The position numbers were made by a program, and so were the translations under genes. This document shows, one piece after another, positions 1-11,179 of a stretch of DNA of 64,000 bases. Position 1 is the stretch's first letter. Each line of letters opens with the position of its first letter. The stretch covers positions 152,093-216,092 of the forward strand of contig JACCGJ010010420.1 of NCBI GenBank assembly GCA_013407085.1. Direction: 5' to 3'. Below the pieces are notes generated by a model, which worked only from the letters and a program-made list of their open reading frames with translations, was not told where the DNA came from and ran no database searches. Source of the stretch: Atriophallophorus winterbourni. Its lineage: Eukaryota; Platyhelminthes; Trematoda; Plagiorchiida; Microphallidae.

Positions 1-543
1 CGATCCACGCAAACTCCGCAATCGCGGAAGAAGACAAAGTCTGTGTTCCAAATTGTATTGACCGCCAAAAAGTGTATTGTACAAGCATTGATTCGAATGA
101 AGTACACATGGCCAAAAAATGAATAATCATACAAGGCCAAAAAGTGTATGTACAAAATGCTAAGGTACAATGGAAAGTAGATCATTACACTTCGCTCGAA
201 CTTGCTCAGGAGCTAGCGGAACAAAACAAAACCAAAAACCAGCTAATTTAGGGAAAAGGGAAAAGAAATCGCTGTGCATTCTGCCCAATGACGAATGTTC
301 GTTATGATCTGCATTCATTTGCCCTGAACATACAGAATCCAATGTAACAAATTGTGTAAACTGTCATGCTTAATTATTTGTACCCATCAGTTTATCTTTT
401 ATTAAATTTTGTTTTTCTTTTCATAAATATGGATTTTAGTTGATGAATATTTGAAAATAAAGCTTTACAATCTCTAGAATATAGTTTTTGTTCATTTCAT
501 TCCATTGCAGAACTTTAATAACATGTTCAAATACAAAAAAACG
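1..543. other. AT-rich stretch, no gene seen
   Basis: No convincing coding region. The only structure seen is a short motif (CCAAAAAGTGTAT) occurring near 64-76 and again near 137-149, about 73 bases apart. This looks like a decayed local duplication. Confidence 0.4.
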
Positions 544-567
544 ATTGGGGTCAAATATGACCCCAAT
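544..567. repeat. Perfect 10-bp palindrome with 4-base loop
   Basis: ATTGGGGTCA is followed by AATA and then its exact reverse complement TGACCCCAAT. It lies just beyond the decayed LINE frame on the minus strand. It could be a transcript hairpin at a repeat boundary; no function is shown. Confidence 0.6.
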
Positions 568-579
568 TTAGTACTCCGT

Positions 580-1225
580 GTACTATGAGAGGTTTAAGGT
601 AGAGGAAGGTTAATGAAGAAAGCTGAGAGACAGCGTGACGATCAAGATTTTTGAAAGCCTTTTCCTTCAGTCTTCGGAGGCGCTTCAATTTATTGGAGGA
701 AAAACAATCAGGTCGAACAAAAATAGTTTCCTATGGACAGCAGATATTGAAGCAAATGTTTAGATAGGATGTAAAAACGTCACATTCAAGGGAAACGTCA
801 GGTTCGTAAAAAATGCGGAAGTCAGTGTCACTTAGCATAGTCCTCAGCGCTGAAATATCGTCAGGTTCGCATGTTCTCCTGGTCACTTTTGTTTCGTTAG
901 GGAGCAAGTTCATTGAGAATTTCATCAAAAAATGCACGAAAATTGTTAGAAGGACAGTTGAGGACGATATACACATTTGAAAGAATAAATGAATGAATGT
1001 TGAATAAATGCCATGGTTTGTATTCAACAGCAAGACTGGAAAGTTCTGGTTTATCATATGTAAAAATAATTTTGCTAGAGGCACACCCTCTTTGCAAACA
1101 AACGTTAAAGCTCCACCACCACGATTTGCAATGGGACAGGTCCGATCCAAACGAAAGCACTGAAAACCATCAATGTTAATCAAATCAGTGTCCATTTCAG
1201 AATACAGCCAATTTTCTTGAAACAT
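580..1225 (-). pseudogene. CR1-like LINE endonuclease fragment
   Basis: Two overlapping minus frames (731-1225 and 897-1160) together read like the apurinic-type endonuclease of CR1 LINEs. Visible pieces are a start like 'ENWLYSEMDTDLINIDGF', a RGGGA glycine block, and 'NVYIVLNCPSNNFRAFFDE'. They are followed by 'RPDC...KLKRLRRLKEKAFKN', which is typical of the linker toward the reverse transcriptase. The frame switches at least once and stops at 731, so the copy is dead. No RT domain follows, so it is a truncated piece. The family is recognised by motif; the CR1 assignment is from memory of the family. Confidence 0.7.
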
Positions 1226-1639
1226 ACCAACACCGTAGAAATAAAATGATTTGAACGAAGTAGAAGAGAAATTTCATCATATTTAGACAAAAAGATCGCA
1301 CATTATATGATAAGATAAGAGGTACTGGCATTTGAGAATTTGTGCGACGTCGACGAAGAGCAACTTGCCAACCTTCACGATGTTTTTTGACTGTTTCCAA
1401 GATTCTCTTAATAAACAATCAAATGTCACAGCAATCAAATGACACAGCAAAAGGTTTTTAATAGGATGTGGCTATGCAGCAAAGCAGTATCACAAAATTT
1501 TTTCATAGTGTGCGCTCCATAAATGATTCTAGGTTGACCTGAACACATTGCAGAAAAACAAAAAAACGGAATCCAAATTGATGAGGATAAACGTGAAAAA
1601 AATGTTTGTGGAGGAAGTCATAATTTGCATGGCTGATTT

Positions 1640-2730
1640 GGAAGGCCCCGCGTTTTGTATATCACTCAGATTTTTCAAGTAACAATTGGCAACCGCGCGA
1701 TTGGAAGTCTCGTGGAATTGAACCACTTGCTGACTGATTTCACTCGAGTTTCTGATACCCACTATGCCATTCGTACATCAAAAAGGAACCAATTGGGCCA
1801 GTTGCTGGAATGCGGGGACTCCTCATTCAACATACAGTATTACGTGAAGACTCGATGTCAGAAATATTTTACCGGATGTGATGTGGTAAACATGCGCCGG
1901 CGAGTTCTGGCTGGCCGAAACAATCCAGGTGTGTTGTTTCATTATAATTAAAATAACCTGATTTTACGGACGATATTTATTATCAATTTTTCACAGCCTA
2001 TATTCGACGAATGCGAGAGGAACTCAACGTTCATGGAAAGGCTCGCGTGCTGCTGGATGAGACGAACAAGATGACGCATTTCATCTATACAACCCAAGAA
2101 ATGCTTAGTTTGTTTAACCGTTTTTCTGATTTTATTCTCATCGATGGTACATTCCGTACCAATCGCGAGAAATATTTGTTATATCAATTAATGGTAATGG
2201 ATGGATCCCGCAAAAGTCTTACTGTAGCAATAGGATCCTTGTGGAGGGAAACAGCTGAAGATATCCGAACCTTCCTGCTTACCTTTGTCGAATTCGTCGG
2301 TGGGTGTGAAAGCTGTGAAAGCCATCATGTCCGATGGAGCACCTGCGATTGCGAATGCTGTAGAGGACGTATTTCCACACGATTCGCATCTGCTTTGTCG
2401 AGTGCACATGCTTCGTAATGTTACTCGCCGTAACCCCCGAAAGCAGGCACTAATATGTGTATGCGTTGCGATGAAAACGAGAGGTTTGTGGGAGTACGCG
2501 TATGCTTTATTCAATATGCAGTGTGCAGACCCTGTATTCTTCAAGTACTTCGAAGGGCAACACTGTTGCAGCTCTCGTAAATAGGCAAATTCCCGCCGAC
2601 CTAAGGTAGCCACTTACGGTATTGGGAACACGAACATGGTCGAGGCAATGCACAGATGTTTAATGAGCATCATAAACAACATCACAACAATCGTTTCAAA
2701 TAAATTACATCTGCATAGTTTATAGTTGTC
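1640..2730 (+). pseudogene. MULE-type transposase, broken
   Basis: The frame starting near 1655 can splice at 1928 (CCAG then GTGTGT) to an acceptor at about 1996 (TTTTTCACAG). This removes roughly 68 bases and keeps the frame open. The second part holds the MULE core 'FILIDGTFRTNREKYLLYQ' with the first catalytic Asp. It then loses frame near 2300 and continues in another frame with 'IMSDGAPAIANAVEDVFP' (second Asp region) and a C-x2-H motif (LLCRVHMLRN). After a stop at 2584 a third frame (2615-2720) gives 'GIGNTNMVEAMHRCLMSI', the expected Glu region. Such proteins usually end in a SWIM zinc finger, which is not seen. Frameshifts and stops make it non-functional. Confidence 0.7.
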
Positions 2731-2919
2731 TTACAAGGTTACCGTTGATATCCATCACAATACAATTGTATTCATCACGATTCCTCTATAATAAGCTTTG
2801 TGCTTCACAGTGATTCACAGTGATTGAACTCCGTATTTAGATCAATACTTTCAGTTTGTGAGTAGTCACATCGCAAAATGTTTTTTCACTTAATAAATTC
2901 AAATGAGAGGGTGTACAAC

Positions 2920-3048
2920 TGTTAGCCTTCATACAGGTTGTGTCTGTCAGGTTATTTTGGTTGGTTGAATTCTGATTGGTTGCATCAGCCAAAACTACTG
3001 TCAGCCTTCATACAGAATATTTTGGTTGGTTGAATTCTGATTGGTCAA
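2920..3048. repeat. Two-copy direct repeat
   Basis: The phrase AGCCTTCATACAG followed by TTTTGGTTGGTTGAATTC and TGATTGGT occurs at about 2925-2980 and again at about 3003-3045. The first copy has about 15 extra bases in the middle. The rest of 2731-3300 shows no gene. Confidence 0.7.
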
Positions 3049-3304
3049 ATTAGAGGGTGTAGAGATAATGTCAGCTATAAAACACGGCATGGCGTAATTC
3101 TTTTAAAATGTGCGCGTTATAAATTGATTCTTGTTAATGCGAAAACAAGAAATATCAAGAAAACGATAGCGATTGAACGTCTCAGAAATGACAAAAAATG
3201 TGGAAAAAATGATTGTGCACAGCCGATTTGAAGGCCACGATTCCCCGAATTAATTCAACAAACACATGGTTTGATGCTTGATAAGTGCACACTGATCGGA
3301 ACCA

Positions 3305-4953
3305 TCGTAAAGAGAATGATAGAAATGCATGAAAATGAATATTTTGGTTCATGGTTAAGGGTTTAACCACATTAAAAATGTGTTCACACCAATGAAGTTG
3401 AACAAGTTGGTCCTACCAGCCTTATCCAAAAGTGTCATACAAGGGCTATTTGTTTAAACTTCGTCCACTGTTTCAAGCACATGGGGATCCTGATCCTCCT
3501 CTCCCTAACTGATGAGTGCAGGAGGACCACCACCGATAATGGGATGTGTGTTATTGAAATGCATGCAAATCTATATTATTGTTCATGGTTATGGGTTTAA
3601 CGGAATTGAACATATTTAGAGACACATCTAACATAACTGGTTGATCATACCAGCATTCTTTACAGTGGCATACAAGCGCTACATATTTACCAATCCTCCA
3701 TTGTTTCAAGCGCATACGGATCCTAAGGCTAATAGCCATACATGCCGAGTGCAAACAGCACAAAATCGGTCGTGGGATGTGTGTAATGGAAATGCAAGCA
3801 GATCGATATTTTTTCATAGTTATGGGTTTAACCCCATTAAACATGTGTTCAGACACATGTGATTGAAGAGGTTAGTCGTACAAGCCTTTTCCAACAGTGG
3901 CATTGAAGCAAAAATTGTTCAACATTCCGCCACTTTTCCAAGCGCATGCGGATTGTGATCCTACTCTCCCTACTTAATGAGTCCAAACATCCCAAATACT
4001 GTCGTTGGATATGTGTGATAGAAATGCATGCAAATCTATGGTTTAGTTCATGGTTTTGGCTTTAACCCAATTAAACATGTTGTCGGACACATGTAATAGA
4101 GCAGTTTGGTCGTACCAGCATTGTCCAACAGTGACATTCGAGCGCTACTTGTTAACCAATCCTCCACTGTTTCAAGCGCATGCGGATCCTGACCCCACAG
4201 CCCAAAACCGGTCGTGGGATGTGTGTGATGAAAATGCATGCAAATATATATTTTGGTTCATTATTATGCGATCAACCCAATAGAACATGTGTTCGGAGAC
4301 ATGTAAACAAATCGCTGCTTGTTTACAATTTCTGCACTGTTTTTAAGCGCATGCGGATCCTGCTTTTCATGCTCATACCTGATGAATGCACACAGCACGG
4401 ACACGTCGTGGGTTTTGTGTGCAGGAAATGCATGCAAATCTATATATTGGTTTAGAGTTATTGGTTTAACCCCATTAAACATGTGTTTGGACACATGTAA
4501 TTTAACAGGTTGCTAGTACCAACCTTTTCCAACAGCGGCATCCAAGCGCTAAATGTTTAGCATTCCTTCACTGTTTCAAGCGCATGCCCATCCTGATCCT
4601 ACTGCTTCTTCCTAATGAGTGCAGGAAGTTCATAACCGGTCGTGAGATGTTTGTAATGGAAATGAAAGCAAATCAATATTCTTTCGTGGTTATGGGTTTA
4701 GCCCCATTAAACATGTGTTTAGACATGTAATTGAACAGGTTAGTCGTACCAGCCTTTTCCAACGATGGCATTCGAGCGCTAAATGTTTACCAATCTGCCA
4801 CTTATTTAAGCGCATGCGGATCCTGATCTTACTGTCCCTACATAATGCGTGCAAACAGCCTAAAAGTTCGTGCCTCGTGCGGGGTGGAAATGCATGAAAA
4901 TCTATATTTTGGTTCCTGGTTATGGCTTTAACCCCATTAAACATGTTTTTGGA
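3305..4953 (+). repeat. Tandem satellite, ~232-bp monomer, decayed hammerhead in each
   Basis: The landmark TTTAACCCCATTAAACATG recurs at 3362, 3596, 3827, 4061, 4270, 4465, 4697 and 4927. Spacings are 234, 231, 234, 209, 195, 232 and 230, so two monomers carry internal deletions. Each monomer also holds a GCGCATGCGGATCCTGA block and a conserved end (GAAATGCATGCAAATC). Between these lies a decayed hammerhead. Across copies the consensus is a CUGAUGA core, a GUGC/GCAC stem II with an AAACA loop, then GAAACCGGUC, flanked by CCUAC and GUGGG that pair as stem I. No single copy here is intact: the copy near 3512 keeps the first core, the one near 3760 keeps stem II and the triplet, and the one near 4200 keeps the triplet. 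The array is broken at 4953 by a LINE tail. Confidence 0.85.
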
Positions 4954-5780
4954 CATCATCATCATCATCATAAGAGACTGCATTACATCGGTAGCACGTA
5001 CCAATGCTTAACTGGCATACAACCACGAGAAAGTCAAATCCTTAAAGATGGGTAAACGTGGGACTTAAATAGCTACGGATTATATAGAAGAGTGAGCACA
5101 AGCGATCTGGGAAGAGGTGCCTACACCTCGAATGAAACATGCATTCAAACAAGTTTCGTGAACAAATAGAGTGACATCAGCATGGTAGCTTCCTTGCGGC
5201 TTTCACTGTCATGCATCATAACATGCTTTTCTCGTCACTCCGCTTGACAACATACAAGGTTAAGCAAACACTCCAAGAAGATGCTTAGTGCACGACCGCC
5301 ATTTAACACGGTTTCGTGACATATCCTGAAGCGTAACTAACCACTGCGATATCTGATCGCGGGGACACCATCCTGGAAGACGCGCTGCGCGTACTTTAGA
5401 AAGGTTACTAGTAAAGGTTTTTAACTGCCTATGCCATGTGACGGTTTGGCCACCCTGAGATTCACGCCAATCAGGATGTGGCGTCGCAAAAAGAATCCGT
5501 TTCGGAAGTCGGTGGTCCGGCATCCGTAAAACGTGACCCAACCAGCGTAACCTATGCAGGTTGATCTGCTTCTCTATATCAACATTGCTACCAAACAACT
5601 TATTTTGGAGAGCATCGGTGGGCATACGATTGTAACAGCTAACTTTTTGAATGCTGCGGAGACACCGGTTGTCAAAAACTTGGAGACGCTGAATGTGTGC
5701 TTAACGTAAGGTCCAAGTTTCGCACCCATATAGTAACACAGCCCAACTGTCGCTTTATAGAATCTACCCTCGAGTAACAG
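4954..5780 (-). mobile_element. LINE 3' end (RT C-terminal region), inverted copy 1
   Basis: The minus-strand frame 5260-5625 reads 'LHRLRWLGHVLRMPDHRLP', a hallmark of the C-terminal part of LINE reverse transcriptases. It continues to 'VKWRSCTKHLLGVFA' and a stop. Downstream is a non-coding 3' region ending in an ATC/GAT repeat (4954-4971), a simple-repeat tail like those of some RTE-type LINEs. Upstream coding sequence near 5640-5720 is decayed. A close copy lies in the opposite orientation at 10025-10782. Only the 3' end is present, as expected for 5'-truncated retrotransposition. Confidence 0.8.
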
Positions 5781-6080
5781 AGATAGTCCTTTCTAATAAT
5801 AATAATAATACTATATTCTTGGTAAACCAAGGCATGCAAAACTTGATCAGGTTATCAATGTGTACAAAATAAATAAATTGTAAAATGACCTTATCAAGCG
5901 GAATTTGTAAACATTTTTCCGTTTAATAAAGGATGGTAAATTTACAAGGGTAAGAAAGTTATTTTTTTGCGCAATGTCACACAGTAATAAAGTTTCATCT
6001 AGATTGCATCGAAATAATCAAATGAAAAGGTTGCAATTAATTCTGTAGCAGAGATTAAAAAAAGAAAATAACGGCTAAAG
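5781..6080. other. AT-rich spacer between LINE pieces
   Basis: It contains a short AAT trinucleotide run at about 5794-5810. No gene or element end is seen. Confidence 0.4.
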
Positions 6081-7280
6081 AACAAGCCACCTTGGTGGAC
6101 TCCTGCGGTGCGACGCAACATTATTAGGCGCGACAGACACTGGCGGAGATACACAGCCTTGCCAACCTATAGAAAATGTTCGTGCTATAAGGCTTCGAGG
6201 AACAACACAGTAAAGCTACAACGGAAGCTTAAGCGATGCTACGAAACTTACCTGGCGAAGTCTGCTAAAAAGTACCCTAAGAAGTATTATAGTTATGTTC
6301 AGTCTAAGGGTAAGACAAGGGAGCACATAGGTACCCTAATATTAGACAATGGCCAGAAAGCCAATTCTGACCCCGAAAAGGCAGCAGCTTTGCTGGATTA
6401 TTTTCGAAGCGTACATAGAATGGATGGCGGGGATGCGATTCACTCAGTCCCAACTCTTAATACGGAAATGGGTGCCTCACTAAGCGAAGTAGTTTTTTGC
6501 ACGGATGATGTCGCACGTGTCCTAAAGAATCTAGACGGAAATAAATCCGCCGGACCTGACGATGTGCATCCTAAAATTGTAAAGGAAATATCTACGGTAC
6601 TAGCAGGGCCTCTATGTGAGTTATATAACGAATCGTTCTGCAAAGGCATCCTACCAGATGACTGGAAGAAAGCCATTGTCGTACCCATTCCAAAGGGAGG
6701 TTGCGCAAACATAGTTAAGAATTTCCGACCGGTAAGCTTGACTAGTGTTTTATGTAAAACCTTGGAGAGACTTATCAGGGATCGATTGTGCAGCCACCTC
6801 GTGCACAATTCATCATTAAGCACGGTTCAACATGGCTTTCTTAAAGGAAGGTTGTGTCTCTCAAATCTTTTATGCTTTTTAGATCGAGTTTCTAGGACAC
6901 TGGATGAAGGCGGACGGGTAGAGGTCTTTTACTTTGACTTTAGTAAGGCGTTCGACTCGGTTAGTCCCAGGTTCCTAGGGATGAAGCTCTCGGCCAAAGG
7001 CATATCTGGTAAGCTTCACGACTGGATAACCAGTTTTCTTCGTGATAGATCCTTCCAGGTCCGTGTAGGCGATACTACCTCTGAATTCGCAACAGTTACC
7101 AGTGGGGTTCCACAAGGTTCAGTATTAGGCCCAATACTTTTTCTGATCTTCATCGATGATCTGGCATCGCAGTTGTCATGTCCCTGCTACATGTTTGCTG
7201 ATGATGTCAAATTCAACGGATCCAGTGATCACGGTGATTTGTTGAGAGATATTGAAAAGGTTGTAGTGGATAAATACTCA
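6081..7280 (+). pseudogene. CR1-like LINE reverse transcriptase, 3'-truncated
   Basis: The open frame begins upstream of any ATG ('NKPPWWTPAVRR' from about 6080) and runs to a stop at 7286, so it is an internal piece of a LINE ORF2. RT motifs in order are 'GNKSAGPDDVHPKI', 'FRPVSLTSVLCKTLERLI', 'HGFLKGRLCLSNLL', 'VFYFDFSKAFDSVSPRF' (motif A), 'TSGVPQGSVLGPILFLIFID' (motif B) and 'MFADDVKF' (FADD catalytic box). The sequence loses similarity shortly after the FADD box, at about 7265, just before the Gypsy LTR; the thumb and 3' tail are missing. The frame is uninterrupted for about 390 codons, so this is a fairly young copy, but it is not full length. Confidence 0.85.
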
Positions 7281-7311
7281 AAATAAGAACGCAGAAATTA
7301 CAGAAAATAGC

Positions 7312-7623
7312 TGTAACTCACGAAATGTTCAGAGAATACAAATCCGTTACAATATCTTTCTTTTGCTCGAGAAATATTCTTGAAGGAAAATAAATTCCAA
7401 CGAATGCTGAAATTGATGTCGAGATTGTTAGTCGCAACAGAATGTTAACATCGAGTCCAATCAACCGAATCCACAAGCACGCGAAATCAGAAGCGCGAGT
7501 CAAGTTCGAAAAAGTGTATGTTGTGTATCCAAACATTAAAACAAAATGCAAGATACGGTACAATAATAACAATGAAAAATATTGTCAGAATTGATTAAGA
7601 ATAAATAATATACAAGTGCTACA
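7312..7623 (-). repeat. Gypsy long terminal repeat (3' LTR)
   Basis: On the minus strand it starts TGTAGCAC and ends GTTACA, giving TGTA...TACA termini. The minus-strand polypurine tract, with seven consecutive G (7629-7635), lies directly upstream as expected for a 3' LTR. It is about 312 bp. The 5' LTR is absent because the element is truncated near 10020. Ends were set by the TG...CA rule and the polypurine tract, not by comparison with a second LTR. Confidence 0.7.
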
Positions 7624-7691
7624 GAACTCCCCCCCTAGAGCGTGGATCAGGAAGGAGAAACGCTCGATACTGTCAATGTTTGTAAGTCCCA

Positions 7692-10020
7692 TCAAATAAA
7701 ATGTACAATGTTGCAACCGAAACGGGTTCGTTTGATGCGCTTGGTATCGGGAACGCGTGTGGGTGGTTGTGATGGGATGGATGATGTATCAGTCATTGGT
7801 TGGGTGGGAGGGGTGCAGGATGGGTTTGACATATCGTCAGTCATAGGTTGAGTAGGGGGTGTAGAGGATGGAGGCACACTGGGTAACGATTGTTCGATGT
7901 ATGCAAGCTTCAGACGATCAATACTAATCGAATCACTCTTTCCGTTGTACTCGAGGATATAATACTTCGGTTTGCGTTGCAGGACTTTGTACGGACCGGT
8001 ATAAGGTGCTTGCAAAGGTTTCTTGAAATTATCAACGCGAACGAAAACATGGGTGCATGTGTGTAGATCAGGGTGTATCTGATCAGTTCGAGTGTTCGTG
8101 CGTGTGGGTATAGGTCGGAGGGATCGAAAATGTTGTTTTAACCGGTTAACATAGGATACTGGGTCAATTTCAACGGTAGTGCGAGCATCGATAAACATTT
8201 CACCGGGAAGACTGATAGTCGAGCCAAAAACAAGCTCAGTGGGACAGCAACCTACATCTTCTTTGATTGTATTACGAATGCCGAGAAGAATGATAGGTAA
8301 TCGTTCAGACCATTGTGTAGTAGAAGAGGCAGTAATTGCAGCCTTTAACTGGCGGTGAAAACGTTCTACCATACCATTGGCAGCGGGATGATAAGCAGTG
8401 GTACGGAGATGGGAACAACCAAGGATTCGATTCAAGTCCCGGAATAATGTGGAAGTAAACTGTGAACCTCGATCAGTGGTAACAGTTGAGGGAACTCCGA
8501 AAATAGAAATCCATGATTCGATAAAAAGCACGGGCAACAGTCTCCGAAGAAATATCGGGTATGGGGGTCGCTTGGGGCCAGCGGGTATAACGATCAACGC
8601 AAGTCAAAAGATAGGTGAACTTGTTACTAATTGGTAGGGGACCAACTATGTCAACATGAACGTGTTGAAAACGGGAGTTCGGGAGATCGAATTTGCCAGG
8701 GGAGGTCTTTGTATGACGGTGTATCTTGCTCGTTTGGCAAGCAACACAATGTTTAGCCCAAAGGCGAATGTCAGTACGGATATTAGACCAAATAAAGCGT
8801 GCTGTGATTAGCTTTACTGTAAAACGTATCCCGGGGTGAGATAAACCATGCAAATGGTCGAAAACCTTCCGCCGATATGATTGAGGAACGAAAGGCCTCG
8901 GATTACCGGTGGAAATGTCACAGTAAATATATTGCTCACAGTTAAGCAATGGCAAACGGACGATCTTTGAGGATTTGTTAGACTGGATTGCGTCGAATTT
9001 CGGATCAGTCTCTTGGTTTCTGGCTATCTCGGGAAGATCGATAGCCGTATTCGAGAGTTCATGAATGTCACCACGGGATAACGCATCAGCTACTACGTTG
9101 CTACAACCATCGATATGACGGATGTCTGTGGTAAACTGAGAGATGAAATCAAGGTGACGCAGCTCTCGTGGGGAATGCCGATCTGACGGTGATCGTAGGG
9201 AATAAATCAGGGGCTTTTGGTCGGTATATATTGTAATCATTCGACCCTCTAGGTTGTGACGGAAATGTTTAACAGCGAAGTAAATAGCTAAGAGTTCTCG
9301 GCTAAATGTGCTGTATCGAGTCTGAGTGGGTTGAAGCTTCTTGGAAAAGAAAGCGAGTGGTTCAATATTACCATCCACTATCTGTTGCAGAACGGCGCCA
9401 ACAGCGATCTGCGATGCATCGGTAGTCAATAAGAGACGCGTCGAGGGGTCTGTGTTGAAATGCTTTAAGGTTGTAGCCTTAATCAACCGTTCCTTGATAG
9501 CAGTGAACGCAGACGTGGCTTCGGTACTCAGAACCAGTGTCTTGGCATTTCCTCTCAAAAGATCTGTAAGCGGTTGTAGGGTTTGGGCGCACTGAGGGAT
9601 AAAACGGCAGTAGTAATTCACCATACCCAAAAAAACGGCGTAGACTTTTGATAGACTGGGGAAGGGGGTAGTCAGCAATGGCTTGGGCTTTTGCATGGAC
9701 GGGTTGAATACCATCGGCGTCGATCGTCGACGGAATTCTGATTAAAAACGCACTTTTCAAAATTGATCGTGATGCCATAGTCAACGAAACGTTGTAAAAC
9801 GGTGTGCATATGTTGAAAGTGTTCGTCGGTGGATGAGCTTGCTATAAGAACATCGTCGATATAAACGTAAACAAAATCCAGGCCTCTTAAAACTTCATCC
9901 ATGAAGCGTTGGAAAGACTGCGCTGCGTTACGTAGACCGAATGGCATGCGTAAGAATTCGAATAAGCCGAATGGAGTAATAACGGCAGTTTTTGCAATAT
10001 CTTCCGGGGCCACGGGATTT
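7692..10020 (-). pseudogene. Gypsy-type pol (RT end, RNase H, integrase), 5'-truncated and frameshifted
   Basis: Three minus frames form one pol. At 10020-9750: RT with 'PFGLFEFLRMPFGLRNAAQS' and the YIDDVL catalytic box. At 9714-8540: end of RT ('VNYYCRFIPQCA'), RNase H ('LLTTDASQIAVGAVLQQ', 'SRELLAIYFAVKHFRH', 'VVADALSRG') and the integrase zinc finger (H-x3-H at 'HGLSHPGIRF', then CVAC). At 8597-7692: integrase core with second Asp ('VTTDRGSQFTSTLF') and Glu ('HPAANGMVERFHRQ'), then a proline-rich tail with two copies of PPTQPMTD. Frame changes occur near 9690-9750 and near 8540, so no full polyprotein can be made. Gag, protease and the start of RT are missing; at about 10020 the sequence jumps into a LINE 3' end. 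The domain order is Gypsy, not Copia. Confidence 0.9.
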
Positions 10021-10024
10021 GATG

Positions 10025-10782
10025 ACCTGGACCTTACGTAAAGCACACATTCAGCGTCTCCAAGTATATGGCAATCGATGGTTCCGCAGCATTCTAGGAT
10101 TTAGCTGTTACAATCATATGCCCACCGATGCTCTCCGAAATAAGTTGTTGGGTAGTAATGTCGATATAGAGAAGCAGATCAACCTGCTTAGGTTACGCTG
10201 GTTGGGTCACGTTTTACGGATGCCCGACCACCGACTTCCGAAACGGATTCTTTTTGCAACGCCACATCCTGATTGGCGTTAATCTCGGGGAGGCCAAACC
10301 GTCACATTACATAGGCAGTCAAAACCCTTACTAGTAACCTTTCTAAAGTAGGCGCAGCGCGTCTTCCAGGATAGTGTCCCCGCGATCAGATATCGCAGTG
10401 GTTAGTTACGCTTCAGGATATGTCACGAAACCGTGTTCAATGGCGGTCTTGCACTAAGCATATTCTTGGAGTGTTTGCTTAACCTTGTATGTTGTCAAGC
10501 GGAGTGACGAGAAAAGCATGTTATGATGCATGACAGTCAAGGCCGCCAGGAAGCTGTCGTGCTGATGTCGTTCTACTCGTTCACGAAACTTGTTTGAATG
10601 CATGTTCCATTCGAGTTGTGGGCACCTCTCCCCAGTTTGTTTGTGCTTAATCTTCTATAGAAGCAGCAGTAATTTCAGTTCCACGCTTCCCGATCTTTTA
10701 GGATTTTACTTTTTCATGGTTGTATGGCAGTTAAGCATTCGGTACGTGCTACAGGTTTATTGCTGACTTTGATGATGATGAT
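10025..10782 (+). mobile_element. LINE 3' end, inverted copy 2
   Basis: This is the same element as 4954-5780 but on the plus strand. The frame 'MPTDALRNKLLGSNVDIEKQ' continues into the RLRWLGHVLRM motif, then a frameshift near 10280, then the non-coding 3' region ending in a GAT repeat (10771-10782). The two copies differ at scattered bases, so they are separate insertions or an old inverted duplication. Satellite sequence resumes right after the tail. Confidence 0.8.
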
Positions 10783-10783
10783 T

Positions 10784-11035
10784 GGTTCATGGTTACGGGT
10801 ATTGCACCATTAAACTTCTTTTTGGACACATGTAGTTGAACAGGTTCGTCGTACAAGCCTAATCCAACAGTGCTATTTAAGCGCTAATTGTTTTCCATTC
10901 ATCCACTGTTCGAAGCGCATGCGGATACTGATTTTCCTGTCACAACCTGATGAATGCACGCTGCACGGACCCGTCGTGGGGTTTGTGTGAAGGAAATGCA
11001 TGCAAATCTATATATTGGTTCAGTGTTATTGATAA
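10784..11035 (+). repeat. Satellite monomer with partly conserved hammerhead
   Basis: This is one monomer of the 232-bp satellite resuming after the LINE tail. The core CUGAUGA is at 10947-10953. It is followed by a UGCA...UGCA stem II, a GGAC in place of GAAA, and CCGUC with the GUC triplet at 10973-10975. The bases flanking the core (ACAAC and GUGGG) still pair partly as stem I. It is likely inactive because the GAAA is lost. Confidence 0.7.
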
Positions 11036-11043
11036 TCACAATA

Positions 11044-11081
11044 TGCACGAACTATCGATCTTGATTGATGATTAATCGATA
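11044..11081. repeat. Inverted repeat with ACGAACTATCGAT arms
   Basis: ACGAACTATCGATC and its near reverse complement AATCGATAGTTCGT are separated by about a dozen bases. It sits at the boundary between the satellite copy and the family C repeat and may mark an element end. Confidence 0.5.
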
Positions 11082-11179
11082 GTTCGTTTAGTGTCAATAA
11101 TCGATTCACGAATAACGATCAATGTGGTGCACGCGAGGCATGGCACGTTCGATGCTCCGCAGCAGTTTGTATACATGAT

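Noticed and set aside
731..1225. 164-codon frame as an intact host gene
   Set aside because: The motifs are LINE endonuclease and the reading frame switches, so it is a relic.
3305..4953. CRISPR-like regular repeats
   Set aside because: The period is about 232 bp with no unique spacers, and the DNA is clearly eukaryotic.
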